A stretch of DNA of 64,000 nt, taken from NCBI GenBank assembly GCA_050246915.1, contig JBFWVD010000002.1, forward strand, positions 89,220 to 153,219, in the 5' to 3' direction. How positions within the stretch are numbered: the stretch's first letter is position 1; each line of letters opens with the position of its first letter. The position numbers and the translations under genes are program-made. Source of the DNA: JBFWVD01 sp050246915. GTDB taxonomy: Bacteria > Actinomycetota > Acidimicrobiia > Acidimicrobiales > Ilumatobacteraceae. A model generated the notes under the pieces. That model saw nothing but the letters and a program-made list of their open reading frames with translations, ran no database searches and was not told where the DNA came from. Positions 15,426-26,500 of this stretch are shown here, one piece after another.

Positions 15426-18134
15426 TCAGGCGTACTGGGGGTCGATGCCTTCGGGGTTGATGTCGTAGCGAGCGATGGCGTCGGCCACCTGCTCGGGTTT
15501 TGCGTCGCCTTGCGCGGCAAGCGCGGACAGCACGGTCACCACGATGTGGCCGGCGTCGACCTCGAAGTGGCGCCGCAGCGCCTCACGGGTATCGCTCCGC
15601 CCGAAACCATCGGTGCCGAGCGGCGTGAAGTTGCGACCGGGCAGGAAGCGAGCCACCTGCTCGGGCACGATCTTCATGAAGTCGGTGACTGCGATGATCG
15701 GTCCGGGAGCATCGGCGAGCAACTGGGTCACGAGCGGTACCTTCGGTGGCTTCCCGGGATGAAGACGGTTGACCCGCTCCGTGGCCAGTGCCTCTTCGCG
15801 CAGCGCCTTGTAGCTGGTGGCGCTCCACAGCTCGACACCGACGTCGTAGCGGTCGGCCAGATCGGCTGCCGCAGCACGAGCCGCGGTGTGGGCCGTGCCG
15901 GAGAAGATGACCGTGGCCTGCTTGCTCGGGCCCGACGGTGCTGGGGCCCACTGGTACAGACCGCGCATGATGCCCTCTTCGATGCCTGCGCCCACCGGCA
16001 TGGCTGGCATCGGGTAGTTCTCGTTGTAGAGGGTGATGTAGAAGAACACATCCTCGGGTGTGGGGCCGTACATGCGCCGCATGCCGTGCTTGATGATGGT
16101 GGCCATCTCGTAGGCGAACGCCGGGTCATAGGCCTGGCATGGCGGCACCGTCGAAGCGAGCACCAGGGAGTGACCATCTTGGTGCTGAAGTCCTTCTCCC
16201 AGAAGGGTCGTGCGGCCTGCAGTCGCGCCCATCAGGAAGCCTCGGGTTCGGGCGTCGGCGGCGAGCCAGATGAGATCGCCGACGCGCTGGAAGCCGAACA
16301 TCGAGTACAGGATGAACAACGGGATCATCGGGACGCCGCGCGTGGCATATGCCGTGCCAGCAGCGATGAAGCTCGACATGGCGCCGGCCTCGGTGATGCC
16401 CTCCTCGAGGATCTGCCCGTCGGTGCCCTCGGAGTAGGACAGCATCAGCTCGGCGTCGACCGGTGAGTACTTCTGTCCGTGCGCCGCGTAGATCTTGATC
16501 TCGCGAAACAGCGAGTCCATGCCGAACGTGCGGGCTTCGTCGGGGATGATCGGAACGATGCGCTGACCGACGTGCTCGTCCCGCACCAGGTTGCGCAGCA
16601 ATCGGGTGAAGGCCATCGTCGTCGACACGGCCTGGTTCCCCGACCCGACGGTGAGCTCGGAGAACGTCTTGTCATCGGGTAGCTCGATGGGTCGACGAGC
16701 ACGAACGAGGCGCTTGGGGATCGAACCGTCGAGCGCCCGGCGGCGCTCCACCATGTACTGGTACTCGACGGAATCGGGCGAGGGCCGGAAATACGGGGGA
16801 TCGCCGGCCTCGAGCGCCGAGTCGGGGATCTCCTGCTGCAGATACAGGCGATCGCGCATGAGCCGGAGCTGATCACCGGTCATCTTCTTGATCTGATGGG
16901 TGGCGTTGCGCCCCTCGACATCGGGGCCGAGCGTCCAGCCCTTCACCGTCTTGGCCAAGATGACGGTCGGTGCGCCGGACCCGAGGTTCTCGGCGGCAGC
17001 CTTGTACGCCGCGTACAGCTTGCGGTAGTCGTGACCACCGCGTGGCAGCCAGCGCAGTTCGTCGTCGGTGAGGTGCTCCACCATGCGACGCAGACGTGGA
17101 TCGGGACCGAAGAAGTGCTCGCGGATGTACGCGCCGGACTCGACGGTGTAGCGCTGGAACTCACCGTCGACGGTGGTGTTCATCTTGTTGAGCAACACAC
17201 CGTCGACATCGCGGGCCAACAGCTCGTCCCACTTGCCGCCCCAGACAACCTTGATGACGTTCCAGCCCGCACCGCGGAACGAGGCCTCGAGCTCTTGGAT
17301 GATCTTGCCGTTGCCGCGGACCGGGCCGTCGAGACGTTGCAAATTGCAGTTGACAACCCACACGAGGTTGTCGAGCTTCTCGCGCGATGCCAGTGACAGA
17401 GCTCCGAGGGTCTCGGGTTCATCGGTCTCGCCATCACCGACGTAACACCACACCCGACTCTCGCTGGTGTCGTCGATGCGACGGTTGTGGAGATAGCGGT
17501 TGAATCGGGCCTGATAGATGGAGTTGATGGGACCCAGACCCATCGACACCGTGGGGAACTCCCAGAAGTCGGGCATGAGCCGCGGATGTGGATAGCTCGA
17601 CAAGCCGGTACGGCCGATCTCGCGGCGGAAGTGATCGAGATCGTTCTCGGTCAGACGACCTTCGAGGAACGCACGGGCATAGACACCAGGGGCGGCGTGA
17701 CCTTGGAAGTAGATGTGATCGCCGGCGAGACCGTCGTCCTTGCCTCGGAAGAAGTGGTTGAACCCCACCTCGTACAGCGATGCCGACGACGCGAACGTGG
17801 AGAGATGGCCACCGATGCCTTCGGCATGCTTGTTGGCCCGGATGACCATGACCGCGGCGTTCCAACGAATGAATGCGCGGATGCGTCGCTCGATGTGCTC
17901 GTCGCCCGGGAACCAGGGCTCTGCTTCGGCGGGGATGGTGTTGACGTACGGCGTGGACACGGTGGCCGGCAGGCCGACCTGCATCTCACGGGCTCGTTCC
18001 AACAGCTTCGAAACCAAGAACCGCGCACGCGTCTTGCCCTGTCCCTCGACCACAGCGGCGAGCGAATCGAGCCATTCCTGGGTCTCCAGCGGATCGATGT
18101 CGGGCAGCTGGTGGGTGAACCCATCGAAGATCAT
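15426..18134 (-). CDS. aceE: Pyruvate dehydrogenase E1 component, homodimeric type
   Basis: 902 residues, full length for the single-chain AceE family. The thiamine diphosphate motif is in VWCYVGDGETDEPETLGAL followed by NLVWVVNCNLQRLDGPVRGNGK, and the N-terminus has the IRWNAAVMVIRANK and GIGGHLSTFASSASLYEVGFNHFF segments characteristic of AceE. It decarboxylates pyruvate and acetylates the lipoyl group of the E2 subunit. The genes for its likely partners, lipoamide dehydrogenase and a one-lipoyl-domain E2, lie 26 kb away at 44063-47030. That split is usual in actinobacteria, where E1 forms a mixed complex with the 2-oxoglutarate dehydrogenase system. Divergent from the RNase HI gene. Confidence 0.96.
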   Translation of the reverse strand: MIFDGFTHQLPDIDPLETQEWLDSLAAVVEGQGKTRARFLVSKLLERAREMQVGLPATVSTPYVNTIPAEAEPWFPGDEHIERRIRAFIRWNAAVMVIRANKHAEGIGGHLSTFASSASLYEVGFNHFFRGKDDGLAGDHIYFQGHAAPGVYARAFLEGRLTENDLDHFRREIGRTGLSSYPHPRLMPDFWEFPTVSMGLGPINSIYQARFNRYLHNRRIDDTSESRVWCYVGDGETDEPETLGALSLASREKLDNLVWVVNCNLQRLDGPVRGNGKIIQELEASFRGAGWNVIKVVWGGKWDELLARDVDGVLLNKMNTTVDGEFQRYTVESGAYIREHFFGPDPRLRRMVEHLTDDELRWLPRGGHDYRKLYAAYKAAAENLGSGAPTVILAKTVKGWTLGPDVEGRNATHQIKKMTGDQLRLMRDRLYLQQEIPDSALEAGDPPYFRPSPDSVEYQYMVERRRALDGSIPKRLVRARRPIELPDDKTFSELTVGSGNQAVSTTMAFTRLLRNLVRDEHVGQRIVPIIPDEARTFGMDSLFREIKIYAAHGQKYSPVDAELMLSYSEGTDGQILEEGITEAGAMSSFIAAGTAYATRGVPMIPLFILYSMFGFQRVGDLIWLAADARTRGFLMGATAGRTTLLGEGLQHQDGHSLVLASTVPPCQAYDPAFAYEMATIIKHGMRRMYGPTPEDVFFYITLYNENYPMPAMPVGAGIEEGIMRGLYQWAPAPSGPSKQATVIFSGTAHTAARAAAADLADRYDVGVELWSATSYKALREEALATERVNRLHPGKPPKVPLVTQLLADAPGPIIAVTDFMKIVPEQVARFLPGRNFTPLGTDGFGRSDTREALRRHFEVDAGHIVVTVLSALAAQGDAKPEQVADAIARYDINPEGIDPQYA

Positions 18135-18204
18135 GGCACCTATTCAAGCCGGTCAACTGCAGGGAGCCGCGCCACGGGCCGTCAGTTCTGTGAACATCTG
18201 GTGT

Positions 18205-18717
18205 ATGCCCACCAGCGCCAGGACCGTTGTGTACACCGATGGGGCATGTTCGGGTAACCCCGGGCCGGGCGGTTGGGCGTGGGCCGTGTCGCCAACGGGA
18301 AGCCCGTCGGGCAGCGGTGGTGCCGCGCACACCACCAATCAGCGAATGGAGATCACGGCGGCCTATGAAGCGGTGAAGTCGTTACCCGGTCCGCTCGAGG
18401 TGGTGAGCGACTCGACGTACGTCGTGAAGTGCTTCAACGACAGGTGGTGGGAAGGTTGGCTGCGGCGTGGATGGAAGAACTCGCAGAAGCAACCGGTGGC
18501 GAACCGCGATCTGTGGGAGCCGTTCATCGACCTGGTTCGTCAACGCGGAGACGTGATGTTCCGCTGGGTGAAGGGACACAACGGTGACCCCATGAATCAT
18601 CTGGTCGATGAGCTCGCCGTCGCCGCAGCAAAGGGTCCCTTCACCGAGACCGGCACTGAGACCGCGACACCGGCGAAGGCAGACGCGGTGAGCGACGAAC
18701 CGCCGACGCTGTTCTGA
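18205..18717 (+). CDS. rnhA: Ribonuclease HI
   Basis: 170 residues. All four catalytic carboxylates are present: D12 in YTDGACSGNPG, E49 in NQRMEITAAYEA, D69 in VVSDSTYVV and D135 in NHLVDELA, with H125 in KGHNG on the flexible loop. It also has the basic handle region (WLRRGWKNSQKQPVANRDLW). It cleaves the RNA strand of RNA-DNA hybrids. The last 30 residues are an acidic, Thr-rich tail absent from the Escherichia coli enzyme. Upstream in-frame starts lie inside the divergent aceE gene and are discarded. The ATG at 18205 gives the normal N-terminus. Confidence 0.95.
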   Translation: MPTSARTVVYTDGACSGNPGPGGWAWAVSPTGSPSGSGGAAHTTNQRMEITAAYEAVKSLPGPLEVVSDSTYVVKCFNDRWWEGWLRRGWKNSQKQPVANRDLWEPFIDLVRQRGDVMFRWVKGHNGDPMNHLVDELAVAAAKGPFTETGTETATPAKADAVSDEPPTLF

Positions 18718-18760
18718 CCGGCGCGAGCAGCGGCGTGAGCATCGCTGGGCAGCGTGAGCG

Positions 18761-19192
18761 TCAGGCGCTGAAGCGATCGCTGAGGCGCTGGAGCGTTGCG
18801 TCGATTCCGGCGCGGTTGCGCTTGGTGAAGCCCATCAACTCGAACAGCTTCCCAGCGGCGCGCCACGTGCTGTAGTCCCATGTCTCGGTCACCAACGTGC
18901 CGCCGTCGACCGGCTCGAGCTCGTAGCGCCACGTGTGCCCCATGTGGCCCCACGCGATGCGACGGTTCTCCTCGAACTCGGTGACGACGTTGTAGACCCG
19001 ATAGGGCATGCCGATGCGCATCGACATGAAGAACTTGTCACCCTTCGACAGCCGTGTGGGGTTGTTGGGACGCGGTGCGCGCACGGTGCCCGAGCCGTCG
19101 AAGGTGGGATGCATCGCCGGGTCGGCCAACAGGTCGAAGATCTGATCTGGTGTGGTCGAGATGATGCGGCTCGCGCTGATGGCGTTGCTCAT
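18761..19192 (-). CDS. SRPBCC-family (polyketide cyclase/dehydrase-like) protein
   Basis: 143 residues with the START-like helix-grip fold: ISASRIISTTPDQIFDLLADP at the N-terminus, a strand pair FFMSMRIGMPYRVYNVVTEFEENRRIAWGHMG, WRYELEPVDGGTLVTETWDYS, and a long C-terminal helix ending NRAGIDATLQRL. Such proteins bind hydrophobic ligands and some act as cyclases. It lies 47 bases downstream of the FAD oxidoreductase gene on the same strand, and that gene in turn lies 38 bases after the NRPS operon, so it may be the last gene of the cluster. It may equally be an unrelated housekeeping gene. Confidence 0.83.
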   Translation of the reverse strand: MSNAISASRIISTTPDQIFDLLADPAMHPTFDGSGTVRAPRPNNPTRLSKGDKFFMSMRIGMPYRVYNVVTEFEENRRIAWGHMGHTWRYELEPVDGGTLVTETWDYSTWRAAGKLFELMGFTKRNRAGIDATLQRLSDRFSA

Positions 19193-19204
19193 CGTGATTC
19201 TCCT

Positions 19205-19245
19205 GTCATCGGGTCGAGCCAGTCATCGGGTCGAGCCAGTCATCG
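19205..19245. repeat. 17-bp tandem repeat between two minus-strand genes
   Basis: Two perfect copies of gtcatcgggtcgagcca (19205-19221 and 19222-19238) are followed by a partial third. The third copy contains the stop codon of the FAD oxidoreductase gene (19240-19242), so the repeat probably grew out of the end of that gene. Confidence 0.8.
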
Positions 19246-20514
19246 TGTGGACGCGGAGGTCCGCAGCGCATCGGCGACGGCCTCGCCGGTGCGTCGACCC
19301 GAGAAGAGCGCACCTTGTATCGACGCCGTATCGCGATGATCGCCGCACACGAACAGACGCTCACCGAGACGGATCGCTTGCTTGGGATGCAACGGCGCCC
19401 GTTGATCGGGCTGACCATGAGCTATGTGATAGGTCCGCAGATGGCGCCAATCGTCGACGGTCGGGCCGTACCAACCGCGCAGCTGTGCTCGCACCGATGG
19501 CTCGAGTGACTCCGGTTGTGCCCCAGGGCATGCCGCAGCGACGAGTGTTCGCCCGGTCGGGGCGTAGCTGGGGGCGACGTCGCTCATGATGGCGACGTTG
19601 AGCGCCGGACCGCTGTGCGAGGCGTCGAGCTCCACCAGCTTCGACGGTGCCATGACCCCAGCAGGCGCATCGAAGTACACGCACGATACGGGCTTGGAGC
19701 CAACAGGCGCGATGCCCAGGAGCTTGGATGCGGTGGGTCCGTCCGTGGCCACGATCACCACATCGGCGTCGACGCGCCAGCCATCGCCAGCCACACCATC
19801 GAGATCGATCGAGCGCACCGGACGGTTCAGGGCGATGGACTCGCTCGGGATCTTTTCGGCCAGCTGCGCGGGGATGGCTCCCATGCCGCGGCTCGGTACC
19901 ACCGAGTCGCCGAGCGACAACGATCGGAAGATCACGTCGAACATCCGCCGCGACTCGTCGAGCGACACGTCGAGTGAGATGCCACCGAACAACGGCCGGA
20001 AGAAGCGTTCGATGATCTTCGTGCTGAACCCTTCGGCCCGCAGCGCCGTGATGGTGGGCAGGTCGGTCGACTGCAGCAACTGGTTCCCGACGCCGCGAGT
20101 GACCCGTCGGCGGAGCTTGAGGATGCGAGCCTTGTCGGCCAAGGATCCGATCGGGGCGCGAGTGGTCGCCCACAGGGTCGACGGATTGCGGAACGGATCA
20201 CCGAGCTCGTAGCGACGGCCGTCCAACCACACTGCTGCACCAGGATCGAACGCGCGCAGATCGAGTCGGCTCAGATCCAGTTGGCGTTTGAGCTCCGGAT
20301 ACGCGGTGAGCAACACCTGGAAGCCACGGTCGAGCAAGAAACCGTCCACCTCGTCGGTGCGCACGCGCCCGCCGATGCCGTCGGAGGCCTCGACGATGAG
20401 CACCGACCGACCAGCAGCGTGCAGTGAGCGCGCCGCGGCGAGCCCAGCCAGACCGGCACCGACGATGACGACGTCGGTGCGTGTGGGCATCGGGTACGAC
20501 GCGGACCAGTCCAT
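19240..20514 (-). CDS. FAD-dependent amine oxidase/desaturase-like oxidoreductase
   Basis: 424 residues. The N-terminal dinucleotide-binding motif VVIVGAGLAGLAAARSL is followed by the FAD-contacting GIGGRVRTDEVDGFLLDRG, and the C-terminus has the flavin-closing motif LFVCGDHRDTASIQGALFSGRRTGEAVA. This is the amine oxidase/phytoene desaturase (COG1232/1233) pattern. Substrate not determinable. The ATG at 20514 is chosen; an alternative at 20490 would start with MPTRTDVV. The gene begins 38 bases after the stop of NRPS-2 on the same strand, so it may be co-transcribed and act as a tailoring oxidase. That is an inference from position only. Confidence 0.85.
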   Translation of the reverse strand: MDWSASYPMPTRTDVVIVGAGLAGLAAARSLHAAGRSVLIVEASDGIGGRVRTDEVDGFLLDRGFQVLLTAYPELKRQLDLSRLDLRAFDPGAAVWLDGRRYELGDPFRNPSTLWATTRAPIGSLADKARILKLRRRVTRGVGNQLLQSTDLPTITALRAEGFSTKIIERFFRPLFGGISLDVSLDESRRMFDVIFRSLSLGDSVVPSRGMGAIPAQLAEKIPSESIALNRPVRSIDLDGVAGDGWRVDADVVIVATDGPTASKLLGIAPVGSKPVSCVYFDAPAGVMAPSKLVELDASHSGPALNVAIMSDVAPSYAPTGRTLVAAACPGAQPESLEPSVRAQLRGWYGPTVDDWRHLRTYHIAHGQPDQRAPLHPKQAIRLGERLFVCGDHRDTASIQGALFSGRRTGEAVADALRTSASTR

Positions 20515-20552
20515 GCATCCCAGTCTCGTTGGCGAGCGATGGGTAGAGGAAG

Positions 20553-23500
20553 TCAGAGCGAGCGGTCGAGCTCGCGGAGGTGGTCGCTGACGATGCGGCC
20601 GACCCGCTCGGCGTTCTCGCCGGTGACCACGCCTTCTTGGCCCGAATGTCGGGCTTGCACGATCTCGGTCACCGCATTGCCGCGTGCCCGGCGCGTCCAG
20701 CGGCGAGCAGCCCGGCTCGGGCGCGACGTGATGAGGACGAGCTTGGGGCGGATGCGACGCGGCGGTGAATAGTCGGCGATCGCCGCCCAGGCCGCATGCA
20801 TGAGCGTGCGGTACAAGCTGTCGTGGTTCGCCACTTCCTCGCTCATGGTGGCGCGCGGTCGCCGGCGCAGGACCCGAACGTTCCACAGCCGCCTGAGACG
20901 ATCGGAGAACGTCATCGGGAAAGCGACATCGATCATCATGATCGCATGGGGCACCTGGCCGCGCCGTTCCAGCCGTTTGGCCAACTCGACGCCGAGGATG
21001 CCACCGAGCGAGTAGCCGACGAACACGAACGGTCTCGCTCCGACCGCTTGGGAAACGAGCACTTCCATGCGGTCGGCGATGACGATGAGATCTCTGTCCG
21101 GTTCGACGCTGCCGTCCCAGCCTCGCAGCGGGATGACCACCGAGGCCCTCGTCGGCTCGATCTGCTCGCGCATGCGGTCGTAGACGAACGGATCGCCATC
21201 GGCCGGTGGGAGGAACACCACCATGGGGTCTGCCCCGGCCATCGTGCGCAATCCGTCGGTCGTCGATCCCTGCTTCGACAGCCAGCGATCGAGCGCAGCT
21301 GGGGTCGGATGTTCATGCATCGCCGACAACGGCACCTGTATGCCGAGCGCGCTCGACAGATCTGCGGCAGCGCGGATGATCTGCAACGAACTCCCGCCGC
21401 GATCGAAGAAGCTGTCATCGACACCAGAGGCGTCGTCGCCCAAGTGTCGACGCCAGATCGACAGCACCACCTCGAGTCGGGTTCCCTGTGAGGCGATGCG
21501 CGCCGGTGTGGTCGGCACGCTGGCCATGAGCGATGCGCGATCGACCTTGCCATTGGAGTTGATGGGCAGTTCGGCCAACACGGCGATCGACGAGGGCACC
21601 ATGTACGCAGGCAGCGAGTCGTGCAGCCGGTCGACGAGCTGCTCGACGCTGAACGAGGCCGGGTCGCTGACCGAGATCCACGCCACCAGGCGGGACTCGT
21701 TGGAGCCGTCGGCCGATCCGGCACGCACGTCGACGACCGCGTCGCGCGCCGGTGCCAGTTCCACCAGGCGGCGCTCGACCTCGTCCAACTCGATGCGATG
21801 ACCGCGCAACTTCACTTGACGATCGGCTCGGCCGACGAACTCGATCTCGCCGTCGTGACGGCGGCGCACCAGATCACCGGTGCGATACAGGCGTTCGCCA
21901 GTGGTGTGGTGGAGGACGAACTTCGACGCCGTGGCGTCGGGATCGCCGAGGTAGCCCAGCGCCAGACCGGCGCCGCCGAGCCACAACTCGCCGACCGCCA
22001 TCGGAGGTACGAGCCGGCCGTGACGATCCATCACATAGGCATTGGTGCCGTTGATAGCGCAGCCGATCGATGGCGGGGGAACGTTGGGTCCGACCGCGGC
22101 GATCTCCGACACGGTGGCGAACGTCGTGCACTCGGTCGGGCCGTAGACATTGATGAGGTGTTTCGGTGCTGCCTCGCCCAGGACCCGCTCGATGGCTGCC
22201 TCGTCGCATGCCTCGCCGCCGAACAACACCGTGTCGATGCCGGCGAACACCGATGGTCGCACCGCGGCGATGGTGTTGAACAGCGCCGTGGTGATGAGCA
22301 GATGGGTGATCCCCCGTGAACGGGCGAAGTGCTCGAGTTGCTCCGGGTCGAGCAGCTGTTCGCGCCGCACGATCTCGAGCCGCGCACCGTTGAGCAATGC
22401 CCCCCACATCTCGAAGGTGCTGGCGTCGAAGGCGGGGTTGTTGGCAAACGCCACTACGTCGCCAGGCCCGATGTGGGTGTAGTTGCAGTTGACGACGAGT
22501 CGTACCACGCCGCGGCTGGGCACCACGACGCCCTTGGGGTGACCGGTGGAACCCGAGGTGAACATCACGTAGGCCGCTCGGTCGCCACCGTGTCCGATGG
22601 GGTGGGGTGGCTCCAGTGGAGCAATGCCCACGACCTGAATGGCCGCGCCGATGAGCGGATCGATGTCTCCGCCGGTCTGGATCGTGACCGATACCGTTGC
22701 CCGGTCGAGCAACTCCTGTTGACGCTTGGCCGGGAAGGACACGTCGACTGGGAGGTACATCGCGCCGGCCCGGATCACTGCCAGCGTGGCGACGACATAC
22801 TCGAGTGACCGCGGGATAATCACGCCCACGACGTGACCGGGCCCGACTCCTCGACGGGCGAGCTCAGTGCTGACCACGCTCACCGCCAGGTCGAGCGCGT
22901 CGTAGGTGATCGATCGCTCACCGTCGACGATGGCCAACGCGTCACGATGGCATGCCACCGACTCGCGGAGCAGCTCGTCGAGGGTCGAATCGCTCGGATA
23001 CGGGCGATTCTGGGCGTCGACCGCCTCACGCAGCCAGCGCTCCATCGCCGGTTCGACCAACGGCAACGAACGAATGCGCGTCGACGGGTCCGCAGCGGCC
23101 GCGCCGAGCATGGCCAACAACAGCGCGCTCATCCGCTCGAGGGTCTCGGCCGCGACACCGGGATGCTCCAGCCGCAGCGACAAGCGGTCACCGTCCACCC
23201 GTGCCCAGACCACCAGCTCTGCCTTGGCGGATCGAGCACGGCCGGCGAGGTTGACACGCTCCGCGTGCACCGACCCCCAGTCGAGGGAGCGCTGTCGTTG
23301 CGGTTCGACGTTGACGAGGACCTGTCCGACTCGCGCCCGTCGATCGCGAGCGACCATGGCCGACTCGAACGGGATCTGTGAGTGATCGATGGCGGCTGCC
23401 AGCTGACGGCGCGTGACATCGAAGGCGCTGGCAACCGTGGCGGCCGGGTCGAGAGCGATCATCACCGGGACGGTGTTCACCAAGCTGCCCACGATGTCGG

Positions 23501-26500
23501 CGCAGCCGGGAACGTTTCGCTCGGTGGCAGGCACGCACAGCACGATTCGATCGGACGATGTCACGGCGCTGAGCCAGAGCGAGGTGATCGTCAGCGCGAT
23601 GGCGAGATCGGTCGATCCGCCGGCGCGGCCGAGCGCGATGAGGGGCCCGGCGATGTCACCTGGGATCTGCACCTCGTGATGGCCGACGGTGCGCGACACC
23701 TCGAGGGTCGGCCAGTTGGGCAGTTCGACAGCCGGGAGGTCTTCGGGGATCGTCTCGTGCCACCAGCGGAGGTGGTCGGCCCAACGCTCGGTGCGCTCCT
23801 GACCGCGCTGCCACACGGCGAGATCGGTCATCGACAGCAGGCTCGTGGCGTCGCTGTCGAGAACACCGAGCTCGTCGCCGTCACCTGCATCGGTCAGCCC
23901 ACTTGCTGTTCGATAGGCGCGGGCGAGATCGTGCTGGATGACCGCGAGCGCGTGCTCATCGACTGCGATGTGGTGCACGACGATCACCAGCAGGTGCTCT
24001 TTGCGGCTCACGCAACCCAGCACCGCTCGCACCGGTGGCACGTCGAGACGCAGCGGTGTGTTGCAGACCGTGGCCATCCACGTGTCGACGTCCTCGACGT
24101 CGTGGGCCTCGAGCATCGGTCCGGTCTCGAGCACGAACTGGCCCGGCTCGCCACGATGGTCGAGGGCGTATGCAGTGCGCAGCGATTCATGCCGATGCAC
24201 GACGTGATCCCAAGCAACCGCCAATGCCTCGACATCGAGCGGACCGAGCAGACGCCGCGCGATCACGGTGCTGTAAGCGGGGGCGTCGCCATCACGTTGA
24301 CCGGCGACGAAGAACCGCTCCTGCGAACGCGTGAGCGGAGCAGAGGTCAGATGCAACCGACGTGGTGCGTCGATGGATGTCGCCGCGGGAGCCGATGTGG
24401 CACCAGCGTCCTCGACCACCAAGGACTGTGCGGGCATCGCCTCATCGATGAGGACCGCGAGGGAGCGCATGTCCGGAGCATCGGTGAACTCGGCGAACGT
24501 GATGTCGACCCCGAAGCGTTGCTGGATGCGGTTCACCAGACGAAGGGCAAGGAGCGAGTGGCCGCCGACGGCGAAGAAGCGATCCTCGGCTCGCACCGCA
24601 CGCCCGACAAGATCGCCGGCCATGGCGATCACCGCTTGCACGATGGAATCCAGCCGCGTGGACATGACCGAAGGAGCTGTGGCCGCGTCGTCGGAGTGTT
24701 GCGCTGGTGTGTTGCCGTTGATGTGGCGCGCGGTCAGGGCGGGTCGGTCGACCTTGCCACTGGTGTTGAGTGGGAGTTCGGACAGCTGCTCGATCGCATC
24801 GGGCACCATCACGACCGGTAGCGCAGCGGCCAACTGTCGGCGGATCTCCTCGGCGCTCGCGTCCCCGGCGTAGAACGCAACGAGCGTCGGCTCGGCCGTC
24901 GATCGGTCGACGATCACAGCGCCGTGGTGCACACCGGGTAGGGCGTTCAGCACCGATTCCACTTCGCGCGGTTCGATGCGATGACCACGGATCTTGACCT
25001 GATCGTCGAGCCGGCCCAGGTAGACCAACGATCCGTCGTCGCGGCGACGGACCTTGTCGCCAGTGCGATACCAGCGTCGACCGCCTGCATCGATGATGAA
25101 TCGAGAGCGGGTCAACTCGTCGCGATCGTGGTAGCCCGACGCCAGCTGCGGACCTCCGAGCCACAGCTCACCGACGGTTCCCTCGGGGCCACCGTCGCTG
25201 TCCTCCGCAGCGATGCGCACGTCGACGCTCGGCAGCGGTGTCCCGATGGGCACATCACCGTGGGCGATGCTGTCGGCATCGAGCTCTGCGGTGAGCGCCC
25301 AGATCGTTGCTTCGGTCGGGCCGTAGGAGTTCACCAGCCGCGCGCGGCGACCAGGACCGGTGAGCCATGCCCGTACGGCGTCGGCGCGGGCTTCTTCGCC
25401 GCCGATGATCACCAAGCGCACACAGTTCGGGAGTTCGAGGCCCGCCTCGGTCGCTCCTCGACACAACTCGTGCCACAGCGAGGTGGGGAGATCGAGCACC
25501 GACACACCGCGTCGTTCGATGGCGGCGAACATCGCGGCTGCGCTGGTGAGGTGTTCGCCAACGGTGGGAACAACAGTCCCGCCGGTGACGAGCACGGGGA
25601 AGATCTCCTCGAGCGACACGTCGAAGCTGGGGGAGTGCACTGCCAGCACGCGATCGCGGCTGTCGAGGTCGTAGCGATGCGGTATCGCATCGACGAACGC
25701 GGCCAGTGCGCCATGGCTGACCATGACCCCCTTGGGTCGACCGGTCGATCCCGACGTGTAGATGACGTAGGCCTCGTCGTCGGTAGCGGGCGATTCGTGC
25801 GGTTGCAGGGCCTGCGGAGCATGGTCTCGGGCGGCAGCGATGTCGAGTGAACGACGGGCTCCGATCGTTCCCGGGCCATCGTGCAACACGACGACGCCGC
25901 CGGAGTCCTCGGCGATCATCTCGGCGCGTGCCGGGGGCATCGTCGGGTCCACGGGTACGAATGATGCGCCGATGGAGAGGCAGGCGATCTCGCCGGTGAT
26001 GACGTTGGTCCGATCAGCGAGGTGCAACAGCACCCGATCGCCACGACGGACACCGGCGTCGGACAACATGGCGGCGATCCGATCGGCGTCGTCGACGAGA
26101 TCTCGGTAGCACATCCGTCGGTCGGGAGTGTCAACTGCAATTGCGGTCGGTTCGGCGGCGGCGGACCGCCGGATCCGGTCGGTCACGGACCTGTGTGAAG
26201 CGATCGGTCGCTGTGGGCCGCTGATGCGCGGGAGCAGATCGGCCAGGGGGCGATTGGGATCCGACAGCACGGTGGTCGCGAGGTTCGTGAACGCTCGCAG
26301 CAACGTGGAGGTGCCGGCGGGGCCAGCAACGTGTCGTCGGTGCAGCAGTCGCACGCCGAGGTCGTCACCGCGCAGCGAGAGGTACACAGCAAGGTCGAAC
26401 GACGCGGAGCTGACCGGTGACGTGACGGTGGACTCGGCAGTCACACCGTCGAGTCCCAACGGGGAGCGCAACTCGCCGATCCATTGGTAGAGCACCGATG

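Noticed and set aside
23382..24821. A 479-codon plus-strand frame opposite the NRPS condensation and carrier region
   Set aside because: It is the complement of well-conserved NRPS motifs and has no recognisable domain.
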